Origin: Plantago ovata
Taxonomy: Eukaryota; Streptophyta; Magnoliopsida; Lamiales; Plantaginaceae
Length of the DNA: 64,000 nt
Direction: 5' to 3'
Assembly (NCBI GenBank): GCA_028274465.1
Contig: CM051458.1
Coordinates: 13,159,566 to 13,223,565 of the forward strand
The translations under genes were made by a program, and so were the position numbers. The notes beneath the pieces are model-generated. The model worked only from the letters and a program-made list of their open reading frames with translations, searched no databases and was not told where the DNA came from. Shown piece by piece: positions 21,826 through 31,872 of this stretch (its first letter is position 1; every line of letters starts with the position of its first letter).

Positions 21826-23983
21826 TTGTGTATGCCGCATACACGTTCTGTAGGAACACCGCTTGCTGATTCAATTGCTGAGATCAATAGAGTCTACCAC
21901 CAAAGAAGGCGACTACTTGAAAGGCGCGCACTAGAGGAAATAGAGGTTACCGATTTCTCTGAATCTCTACACATTCTTTTCAAGGAAATCGACGGAATGG
22001 CAGAAGCTAGACCACTGAAGGCATGGGTACAACCCACCAAGGATCGTATGAGGGGACCGACGATTGTTCTTTCGTCTGCAACCCGAGATCTGGAGATCAA
22101 GAACCACGCATTCCAACAACTTCCGAGGTTCTATGGCTTATCAAGGGAAGATGTGATGGGGTACTTGCACGATATCGATGATTTCGTCAACCAACTCCCA
22201 CGACCCGGAGCTGACATAACAACGGACGAGTTGAGGATGAAGTTTTTTCTATGGGACTTGGCGACAGAGCCAAGTCATGGCTGAGTTCTCTACCAGCCGG
22301 CTCGCTGGATACTTGGGAGAAGGTTTTTTCAGCTTTCATGGAGAAATACTTACCCCACACCTTGACTACCGCGCTAAAGGCGCAGATCACTGGATTCAAG
22401 CAGGACTATGATGAGACCATCTACACCGCGTTTGAGAGGTTCCAAGATCTCACGAACAAGTGCCCTCACCATGGTTTTGAACTTTCTGACCTAGTCCAAC
22501 ACTTCTACGATGGACTAACCTTCGAGAACCAACAAGTGGTGGATTTCCAATGTCGATGCAATATTTGGGAGGAAACCGCAGAAGCCGTCTGGGCTGTTTT
22601 CGAAAGGCTTGCTAAGGGTTCGCAGTTCAAGGACCCAAGAGCAATGGTTAGGAGACGTGGACCTGAAGCTCCACCGACTCAAGAAGCCCCTATGTATAGG
22701 GGAAATGGGGATCAGTTCGAGTGTTTTACCAACAAATTGAAGCAACTCCTCAAGAGCGCCACCGGAACAACTGTTCGAACGAAGTATGCCGAATATGCAA
22801 GAACTATGGGCATGGGGCTCATATGTGTAGATCGGAGCTGGCATACGATGATGGCAACTGGACTCGAGGAGGCGAAGAAGAAGCCTTTGCTACGGAGTTT
22901 GGTACTCAAGAAGTTAGCTACAGACAAGACGGTAGGAATCCTCGAGGTGGATTCTGGAGAAGAGGATACCGCAACAATCAAGGATATGCACCGGCTAACC
23001 AAACTTATGGCCCTAACCAAGACCGTAGTAGGCTAAACTATGGTAATGATCACTGCGAAAACCCCGCTCCGAAAGAGCCACCGAAGTCGAAGTCGGCTCA
23101 ACTGATGGAGAACTTGCAGAAGATGGTTGATCACACACAAAGTTTTCTCAAACGTTATGAAGAAGATTCCGAGAAGACTAGGGCAAGGCTTGATAGGTTG
23201 GAAGAGAGCACTAGGCTTGCCCATCAGAAGATGCAAGAGTTGATCGACCGAGGAGCAAGTAGGGAACAAGGCAAACTGCCTAGCAACACTGTGAAGTCGA
23301 ATGCCATTACATTGGCTGGTGATGTACCTGACGAAATCACCGTCAAGAAGATTGTTAGGTGCGAGTGTTGCATGAAGGAAGAACTTCTACAGGCTGAGGA
23401 AGAAGAGAAGGACCTCGATTCTGACGCAAGTGATGAGGAGCAAGAGGATCCCGAACCACTCCCTAAAAGTTTCGATGTTAAGGTAGGGATTGGTGAGCTT
23501 GAAGATGTCCGTGCCACACTAGACACGGGATCCTACTCAAACATAATCCCTTTGAATGTGTTTGAAAAGAGCAACCTTGGAAAACTATCTGATCAAAGGG
23601 CTATTGTGCAACTGGCGGATGGATCCTTTATGAGACCCGAGGGCGTGGTGAAAAATGTGTTGGTCAAGATTGGTGAAGCATCAATATACACCAATTTTGT
23701 AGTTATGCCGGCATCTGCACCTGGAACGGGGGATGTCATACTCTTAGGGCAAACGTTCTTGACTAAACTACGCTCCGTGATGGACATCTACCAAAGAACT
23801 TGGACCATCGAAGTAGATGGCAAGCAACACGTGTTGCGAGCCATACCAGATCCGCCTGAACCACCTGATATTACTACTCACTATTGTGGTCTTGCAGCCT
23901 ATATTCTTTCTTATTCACAGGTTCGTGGCATGGAGAGGAGATCAATGAAGGGGAAGCCTAGTACCCGCAAAAAGAAGAGATAG
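21826..23983 (+). pseudogene. Athila-like gag and protease, broken by frameshifts
   Basis: The gag part starts MCMPHTRSVG. The capsid-like region has NHAFQQLPRFYGL, AKSWLSSLPAGSLDTWEKV and FMEKYLPHTLT. A C-x2-C-x4-H-x4-C knuckle (CRICKNYGHGAHMC) is at 22787-22828. A glutamine- and arginine-rich stretch and a coiled-coil-like Lys/Glu segment follow. The retropepsin is at about 23500-23850, with catalytic LDTGSYSNIIPL and VILLGQTFL. Frame changes lie in a T run near 22245-22255 and near 22720, so three frames are needed. The last frame ends at 23983 with a basic tail. No pol follows. Confidence 0.88.
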
Positions 23984-24239
23984 GCGCAGACAGGAGTCGA
24001 GTCAAAGACTTTAAACAATGACGCTATCCGGGAGGCAACCCAAAATTTTTATCGCTTTCTTTACTGCTTTTCTGCATGCATTCATTCTTGAACTATTTGC
24101 TTCTCGTATGCGAATTTGTTCATGTGTGTGTCGTATGTGCTTTTGTTTGAGTGAGATTTTTCGAGTGGTTTCTGAAAAAGATGGTTTCGGGGATTAAAAC
24201 CGCATTTTCTGACGTCGGGAACCGTCTCCCCGCATTGGG

Positions 24240-24303
24240 GAGCACGGGGCGAACCGCCCCGTGTGGGGCGAACTGCCCCGCACGTTGGGCAAACCGCCCC
24301 ACG
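24240..24303. repeat. Tandem GGGGCGAACCGCCCC-type palindromes
   Basis: Three successive units (GGGGCGAACCGCCCC, GGGGCGAACTGCCCC, GGGCAAACCGCCCC), each able to fold on itself. The same unit sits in both LTRs near 20756-20785 and 27803-27819. Confidence 0.85.
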
Positions 24304-26508
24304 GCTCCAGAACTTCAAAAACGCGGATTTCTTCCCCAAAACCTCATTTTCTTCATTCATCTTCATTCCTTCTCCCAAAAAAAACCCGAAAAACGCAATT
24401 TTACAATCAAATCTTCATAACTTCTTCAATTCTTGACCAAATTTAGTGTTCTTTAGCTTAAATCGAAGCCTATTACATGATCTATCATCCCATACGAACC
24501 GATTTCGTCCTTATGCGTTAGATTTTCAGATCTGAGGTATCATCCTTAGAACCCTAATTTTCGAATTTGGGGGTTTTCTAATTTGAGCTTCAATTATGCT
24601 TATTTGATGCATGGGTATGTTATTTGAGTGATTAGACATGTTATTTACTATCAATTGCATGCTCAATTTTGCTTAGATTGTTGATTTGGGTATTTTGCTG
24701 CTAGATGATATATCTTGTTATGCAATATGTCTTTATCTTTGATTTCTTGCATATGATTGTGTTTATTGATGTAATGTTGGTGGATTTGACGTTAGAATGT
24801 TTAATTGTTGAGTATGAGGATTTATGCTGGTAGAATTTTTTCGCTGCTATGGTATGAATTGAGCCTTGTTATCAAGGATATTGGTTGTCTAGTAAGAGCA
24901 TAATGTGATGTATTGCAAGTAGTAGTTACATTGGTATGTTGCATGATGTAGAAGCTAGGCTAGACATTACGGTTTGGGGAGCTCGATTGTTGATTTTATC
25001 ACTTGATTATTTCATTCTTACACTAGCATATGCATGAGTCAGTTTTGTGTCATACGAGGTACTAACTGCTGTTTGTAGGAACCATACCAAGGGAAAGGAG
25101 CATTCCCGTATGATTGCTGTGAAGAACCATGTCAAGGAAGGTAACCTCGTTAGATGTGCGTTCGAGCCAAGGGGTTTTTCAACAACGTCGTGGATTACCC
25201 AAGAGGAGCTGGAGTACACCTGGAGTAAGGACTCCTATGCCTATTAATGCACCACCGAAGGGACAGAAACCATTATTACGTCGGCACTCCGTCACGAGGA
25301 CTGCAAAGTTCGGGTGAACTGGAAGGCACCGGGACAGTCTTGCCGCGACGGATTCGATCTTGAGTCTGAAGTTGCTCGAAGGTTCCGAAGCGCTAGCTTG
25401 GTTCCAAAACATAATGACATGGGTACCCAGCACCTTGTTGGGCTGCCCCTTGCCTGCCTCTAAAGTGAGCATCATATAGACATCGGTCGGATCCACTGTA
25501 GAGAATGTGGTCGAAATTGGAGAAAAAGGTAGAAGACTTCTGAGTATCCAAGCAGCTTACTGAAACCTTCTTGTGCTGTAAAACGTTGGAGGGGGAGGTC
25601 CTGATACCACTGCCCTTTCCCCTTCAACAGTTCACATCCTATTGGAGGGCTTCAGGATGGAGGATTCCATAACAGCGGCGGCTACTCTTGAGAATTCTAC
25701 CTGCCACTACAACTCTACTAGTGAGGATGTGCGTGACAGTAGTGACAATGAAGGCCATACGGGCAATGATGATTCTAATAGAGGAGTTGTTCCTGTCCGA
25801 CCTATAAATGGAACTACCGCACCTACCAGAAGACCTGATGGCCACCTATAAAGCTCCCAGAGCAGGCCCAATAACTCACAAGCAGCACACTCAGCCGACC
25901 GAGGCCAATCCATGGGGTAACATCTAGTATCACATCTTGTTTCCTCATTTTCTTACTGCTAGGGACTAGCGTTAATTTCATGAGGGGGGATGGGATTTAA
26001 GTGATCTGATGTTGTTAGTTTGGAGCTTGGTATTGGTAGGATGAGTATAGTACCTCACATGCTTTATCCGTCTGCATTTGCATTTGCACGTTTACCGTTT
26101 TCTTAGATTTTTTAGGTTGCATCCACTGCATTCATTACATTCATCATAGGATAGTCTTGCATGTTTTATATGGAGTTTATTGCGGAATTTTTTGAACTTT
26201 TTTATTGGGTAGATCGGCTAACTATGCCATTAATCGTATGCTTCATCTCTATGAATTTGTTTGAGGTTTTTCTCGCTTGGCTTGTCATATTTATGTATTG
26301 CACTTAGTTGAGCATGGTAGTCTCGACATCACTTAGTGGTGTTTTCTCTACTGCGGTTCACGAAGGCCTTTATAATAGGATGATGCATGTTAGGATCTTA
26401 TGGTTGTTTTCCTGATTAATTATGTACCTAAGAGGCAACAAGTCTTCACCATGCTTTGAGATTGCTAAATGCCTAGGAAGGAGGTAGTGTGAGGTTGTGT
26501 GATCCTTT

Positions 26509-26657
26509 GTTTATAACCTATTCTTCCGAATAGGTTTGGGGGGGGGGGGTTGCACCATCATAGACTTGTTTCTGTTTTTCATTTTCTTATCGTGGGTTTA
26601 TTTTTCTTTTTCCGTAAATTTTGAACTCCAACCTATTCTTTCGAATAGGTTTGGGGA
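26509..26657. repeat. Two copies of a perfect hairpin followed by a G run
   Basis: CCTATTC-TTCC-GAATAGG at about 26517 and AACCTATTCTTTCGAATAGGTT at about 26630. Each is followed by TTTGGGG or a longer G run (11-12 G at 26538). Confidence 0.8.
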
Positions 26658-26699
26658 AGTCGTGTGAGTCATTTTGTTTCTCTTTTTGTTATGCTACTG

Positions 26700-26860
26700 C
26701 TCGCTAAAAAAATCGAAAAAAAAGAAGAGAAAAATTCTAGAAAAAAAGAGAAAAAGAAAAAAGAAAAAAGAATCTGGAAAGAAAAAAAAAAGGAAAAAAA
26801 AGAAAAGACCTCAAAAAAGCAAAGAAGGGTCCAAAAAAAGAAAGCCAAATAGCAGTTTAG
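26700..26860 (+). repeat. Purine-rich A/G low-complexity tract
   Basis: About 150 bases of nearly only A and G (AAAAAAGAAAAG style). Lys/Glu-rich ORFs in this stretch are compositional and not real genes. Confidence 0.8.
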
Positions 26861-27427
26861 CAAAGTGTTGAGTCTTATTTTCCATTTTTGTAATGTTCGT
26901 AATCGTGTTTTTCTATTTTTTGTCTTGAGTGTCATCTGTTCTAGACCACCCTTGTCCTGCCATTCAGGAAGTGGTGAATAGCTTAAGACTTGACTTGAAA
27001 GATGGGTAGAATAGGGGAGAGTTATCTTTTATAGGGAACCCTCCTTCGTTTGATGAGAGCCAGTACTGGTTCGACCTCTTTTGAGGGAAAGTCTTAACAT
27101 GGTGGAACAACAGTAAGCCCTCGGTTTCATAGGCACGGGGCAACCATTCGTATCTTAGCATGCATCATTACGTCGTCACTGACTAGGTCCAGGTAGAGGA
27201 TGTTACGAGAGACTATCTTGTCTTGACATAAGTGCTTATGTGGATGTGTATAAGTCAATCGAGGTATTCTTCAACCTATATTCATGCTTTGATTTATATG
27301 GTTTTTGTTCATATGTTTTTTGGTAGATTCAGTAGATTAGTTCATTTTATTTGAACTGAAACTCCATTTTGTGTCTTGCATGTTTTTTGTATTAGAGTCT
27401 AGCTTAGTTGCTTGAGGACAAGCAAAG

Positions 27428-27444
27428 GTTCGGTTTGGGGAGTT
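27428..27444 (+). other. Athila-like polypurine tract
   Basis: GGTTTGGGGAG lies directly before the 3' LTR start TGATGAATG. Confidence 0.7.
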
Positions 27445-28699
27445 TGATGAATGTGTATTTTACACTTTCATTCGAGTCTTTTTCACCTATTTTAGCTATC
27501 CTCTATGTTAATTTAGCTATATTTTAGTCAATTTTATTAGAATAGTGTCACGTTTCCCTTTAGATTTTATTTTACAGGTTTTGGTTGAAAAAATTCGAAG
27601 ATTTCCGGGCAATTATATTAAAGTTGACAAGGAATTGGTGTTCCAGAAGCCTATTTGGAGTATCTGAAGGTTTCCGGATAGGATTTGGAGTCTAGGGGAC
27701 GAATCTGGAGGTTAGAAGGCTACTAGAAGTCAAAACCGAGTCCGAAAAGGGGAAGAAATCCAAAAACGCGTCGAAAACGCGGAATTCCGCGAGAAAAAGC
27801 CGGGGGCGAACCGCCCCGTGGTATTTCAGGGCCTATATATAGTTGCTCAGTTTTCTCCGAAAATCATATCTTTCCAGACCTTCTCTCTCACCTCTCTCTA
27901 TAGTTTTAGGTAGGAACTTTCCGGGGCCTGTCCTGGGAGTTCCGTAGCTTAGTGGATACTTTTTCATAGCAGTTTGGAGCTCGTAGGATCGCAATCATCC
28001 GGAGATTGACAACCTTCGGTAACTTTGTATCTTACAGTTTTATTCTACTTATTTTATTATATTCTTTCAACATGTTTTCTTCTATGATTTCTGTTGATTG
28101 CATGCCTATTATGAGTAGCTAAACTTATCGTTGGTGGTAGCATGTGAATTCTTAGCGAAGGGAAGATAATCATGCTAATGGCTATATCGCGCATTATACT
28201 CCGTGTCATTGCTTTATTTCGTTGATCAGGCACAGCCTAAATTCTCGTATGTTGTATTAATTATTATGCACAATTGGACACTTGTCGACCATCAGACCAA
28301 TTATCTTCGTAGTGTTGAATAATTACGGAACACATTAGGACAATAGTGATTGACTTGTCAGACCAAATTATCTTCGTAGTGCTTAATATTTGCAACAGGA
28401 CACTAGATTGATTCAAAGATCTCTATCCCAGACCGAGGAATTTATGCATGATGATCGACCCGTTACGCTAAGAAGGACCATACTATCACCAATCTCCATC
28501 ATCTGCTAGAAACCCCTTTTGCTTTCTGTCTGCTGTTTTTATATTCTCTTGTTAAATAGATAAAGCTAGTTATAGTCCTGAGAGAACGACACTCGAGTCA
28601 TTCTACTGCTACACTACGGTTTTCGTTGTAGTTGTGGATTGCCTTTGGCTAATTACAAATTTATTTGATAATTGGAATCCGACAAATTCCGGTTCATCA
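27445..28699 (+). repeat. Athila-like 3' LTR
   Basis: 1255 bases, direct repeat of 20389-21662. Confidence 0.92.
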
Positions 28700-28932
28700 A
28701 TGGCCAAGAAGAAAACTTCAACAAACCGAACACATGCATTTATTCCAGTTTCAGAGCTGACGAAGTTTGCAGCAGATGCCTGCACAGTGTTATGTGTACT
28801 GATCATGAAAGACCTAATGAAGTTTTCGAGTTATTTTGCAATGCAAATTTTGTTTTACTGTTCTAGTTAATGTTTGAAAGCATAACTTCAGTCAACAAAT
28901 TAAACAAACCAAACCAAACTTGTAGACATTTT
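28700..28932. other. Host flank continued, left arm of the inverted duplication
   Basis: Continues 20259-20388 after the Athila insertion and is mirrored at 44881-45110. Frames here contain C-S-R-C-L-H-S-V-M-C, which could be an exon scrap of an unknown gene. No assignment is possible. Confidence 0.6.
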
Positions 28933-31002
28933 TGTAGAGGTGAAATTCTAGTAAGACTTCAAGCGCTCTAATATTACAAAACTCTTCGAACTACAAAGAA
29001 CTACAAAACTCTCTAAGTCACCATAGTTTAACACAGCACACGAATCTTTGTCTAATGCCAGCACCCAAGTCTTAAGATCCTCTCTATGTCCAATTGAGCT
29101 CCTGAGATTAAAAAGGCGCGTGTGGTTGTGGGTTTATCTCCGGCTTGCCTAAGTCAAGCCGGTGTGAGACTTTACTTGAAGGAGCTTGAAAGTTCTCCTT
29201 GTCTTAGAGTAATAAATGTACTTAAATAATACCAGTTACCTTTTCTTTGGAAATGGAGCCTTTATATAGTTGTTGGCTAACCCTAGGTCGCACCAACCTC
29301 TTGCTTCCATCTGTCACCTTCTCATTCGTCCACATATATTGAGTAGGCCCAACGTTGACTTTCATGGTCTTGGCCCAAGCCCATTTAGCTGTAACTTCTT
29401 GTGTTACCTAGAAACATCCACACTTCTCCTGTCCTTTCTCTCCATGTGGTTGTGATGAGAATCTTGTCCTGATTCAATTGTAAAGCAACACAAACAAGTA
29501 TTTAAGCTTCGTACTAAATGAGCTTCGTACATTCTTAACCTGTTAAGTACTTGAGTAATGCTCCTTGTCCTTCTGACTCCCGTTCCGGACCTCAAGATCT
29601 CCGCCTCTCTAGAAAGAGTTATTTTAATGAACTAGGCACATTTGTAAAAATGCCCTAGAGGTCCACATAATTCCAAGTTCGGATCTTTCGGGACCGCGGC
29701 CTCTTATCAACGCTTGTATTTATAAAGCTTCATAGTTCGTGGAGGAACGCACGTTACGAACTAGACATATTTTTCTTATCAACATATGTCCCCGTAGTTT
29801 CAGAGTATCTTAGTAGAAGATAGTGTGAAACTATACTGTAAGTGGTTGAGAATGATTTTATCACCCTCTTTGATCGAGGATCCTATTCTGTCCGTGCCTC
29901 CAAAAGTGTTATTGGGGGTGAGATTCTCGTAACTCTTAAGGTGACATTTTGGACGACGTATCCGTATCTCTTGTATTCCGTACCTGTGTCATTACTTCAC
30001 TAGACGTCGTGTCCGTTTTTCATGAGGTGACGTTTTGGACGCCGGGTCCGTATCCGTGTCTTTTGTATTCCGTACCTGTGTCATTACTTCACTAGACGTC
30101 GTGTCCGTTTTTCATGAGGTGACATTTTGGACGTCGTGTCCGTATCTTTCTTGTTCCGTTGCGCTGTATCCGATTCTTTGTCGTTATCCAAATAATCAGG
30201 GTCCGAATCATCATTTTAATGCAAATATGATGAATGTTATGCAGACTATCCGTGTCTATATGCTGATAAGCTTAATGCGCGTGTATACTAAGTATACGTG
30301 CCTATGTGTATGTTATGATAAAATTTTCAATTTTAAAATGATTTTCAGACCTTGTCATCTGGATAATGACCCCGATCCTTCCGTATCTTTCATTCCACGT
30401 AGGTCACAGCTTTCGAGGGTTTGAACAGTAACTTTCGTGTGTTGTCTTCATCTCGTCCGTTGATTTGATTCTTTTGTACGGTCCAGATTTAATGTCAACG
30501 GTCACGTCGATTGGACTTCTCGATTTTGTCCCTCCCTATAAATAGTTGGTCAACTTTTTTCTTCATTCACAAACTTTTCAAAGAAATCTAGAGAGAGAAT
30601 TTTTTGCATTCCGTATCTGAGCCCCGGAACAGTCTTGCTAACGACGTAATCCTAACTTGTGCAGCTTTGGAGACTTTGCCTTTCCACAACTCTTATCTTC
30701 CAGGTAACTCCCTTTCCTTTAATCTTTTGAATTTTTACTTTCCGTTGATGTTTAATAAGTAGTATACTTATTTTCTTTTTCTTTTCTTTTTTTGAAAAAC
30801 AAATAAATTGACCCTCGGACTACCACTTATTCTTTCCCTTCTTTCTTCCGCTTTTAGGATGTCCGAGGTTAACCCTAAGATCGTAGATCTTACAGATCTC
30901 CCATCTTCCTCCGAATCGACGTCAACGAGCAGCAAGTCTTCTTCTTCTTCGAATTCGGGCTCCTCTTCCGAATCTTCTTTCGATATAGGGGGCGGAAGTC
31001 AT
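28933..31002 (-). repeat. Left arm of large inverted duplication: inverted Tat LTR and antisense gene start
   Basis: Begins TGTAGAGGTG, the reverse complement of the Tat LTR end CACCTCTACA. It mirrors 44880 down to 42836: the inverted LTR (28933-29784), the tandem repeats (29937-30165), a TATA box (30537-30544) and the first exons of the antisense gene (ATG 30859). It stops abruptly at about 31002, where it joins a truncated direct LTR. The two arms differ at scattered positions. Confidence 0.9.
30537..30544 (+). promoter_or_regulatory. TATA box, duplicated promoter of the antisense Tat gene
   Basis: CCCTATAAATAG in a CT-rich context about 60 bases before a leader with AGAGAGAGAA. It is the mirror of 43286-43293. 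Confidence 0.6.
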
Positions 31003-31032
31003 GCTTCCTCCACGAACTATGAAGCTTTATAA
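30859..31032 (+). pseudogene. Chimeric 5' fragment of the antisense Tat gene running into LTR
   Basis: ATG at 30859 follows a TTTTAG acceptor and gives MSEVNPKIVDLTDLPSSSES, then a serine-rich, Gly-rich stretch, and ends EAL-stop at 31030-31032 inside the truncated LTR. It keeps the reading frame in the serine-rich part, which the right-arm copy has lost by a small indel. Confidence 0.7.
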
Positions 31033-31813
31033 ATACAAGCGTTGATAAGAGGCCGCGGTCCCAAAAGATCCGAACCTTGAATTATGTGGACCTTTAGGGC
31101 ATTTTTACAAATGTGCCTAGTTCATTAAAATAACTCTTTCTAGAGAGGCGGAGATGTTGAGGTCCGGAACGGGAGTCAGAAGGACAAGGAGCATTACTCA
31201 AGTACTTAACAGGTTAGAATGTACGAAGCTCATTTAGTACGAAGCTTAAATACTTGTTTGTGTTTCTTTACAATTGAATCAGGACAAGATTCTCATCACA
31301 ACCACATGGAGAGAAAGGACAAGAGAAGTGTGGAAGTTTCTAGGTAACACAAGAAGCTACAGCTAAATGGGTTTGGGCCAAGCCCATGAAAGTCAACGTT
31401 GGGCCTACTCATGTGGACGAATGAGAAGGTGACAGATGGAAGCAAGAGATTGGTGCGACCTAGGGTTAGCCAACAACTATATAAAGGCTCCATTTCCAAA
31501 GAAAAGGTAACTGGTATTAATTAAGTACATTTATTACTCTAAGACAAGGAGAACTTTCAAGCTCCTTCAAGTAAAGTCTCACACCGGCTTGACTTAGGCA
31601 AGCCGGAGATAAACCCACAACCACATGCGCCTTTTTAATCTCAGGAGCTCAATTGGACATAGAGAGGATCTGAAGACTTGGGTGCTGGCATTAGACAAAG
31701 ATTCGTGTGCTGTGTTAAACTATGGTGACTTAAAGAGCTTTGTAGTTCTTTGTAGTTGGAAGAGTTTTGTAATATTAGAGCGCTTGAAGTCTTACTAGAA
31801 TTTCACCTCTACA
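31003..31813 (+). repeat. Tat 5' LTR, truncated at its start
   Basis: Direct repeat of about 44085-44880, ending CACCTCTACA. It starts abruptly with TTCCTCCACGAACTATGAAG, joined to the inverted arm. Confidence 0.88.
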
Positions 31814-31816
31814 TTT

Positions 31817-31832
31817 TGGCGCCGCCTGTGGG
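31817..31832 (+). other. Tat primer-binding site
   Basis: TGGCGCCGCCTGTGGG a few bases after the LTR. It is the common site of Tat-type elements. Confidence 0.8.
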
Positions 31833-31872
31833 AATCTTTACTAAAAGATTTCCCGGATTCCACTGAGAAGAG

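Larger units (their letters stand above)
23984..27427 (+). other. Athila-like 3' internal region without a recognisable gene
   Basis: 3.4 kb. Short ORFs at 25047-25247 and 25642-25851 match no family I know. Notable content: GC palindromes at 24240-24303, paired hairpins at 26509-26657, and a purine-only-like run at 26700-26860. In full Athila elements this space would hold pol and an env-like ORF, which are absent. Confidence 0.65.
20389..28699 (+). mobile_element. Athila-like Gypsy element with gag and protease only
   Basis: Direct LTRs 20389-21662 and 27445-28699 start TGATGAATGTG and end GGTTCATCA. The flanks GTGGC and ATGGC are a near 5-bp duplication, and the uninterrupted inverted copy at 45110-45120 reads GTGTGGCCAAG, confirming the empty site. 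The primer-binding site and the gag style are Athila-like. The 5.8-kb interior encodes gag and a retropepsin (21826-23983), and then 3.4 kb without any reverse transcriptase, RNase H or integrase motif that I can find. It therefore appears non-autonomous. It is younger than the inverted duplication or entered only one arm. Confidence 0.88.

Noticed and set aside
24082-24446. Overlapping ORFs on both strands around the GC palindromes
   Set aside because: They arise from the GGGGCGAACCGCCCC repeats, which stay open in several frames.
26664-26935. Lys/Glu-rich and Phe/Ser-rich ORFs
   Set aside because: They are translations of a purine-rich low-complexity tract.
30035-30424. 129-residue ORF, mirrored at 43406-43795
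   Set aside because: It lies across the ~90-bp tandem repeats and promoter region. The two copies are similar only because of the inverted duplication, and no domain is visible.
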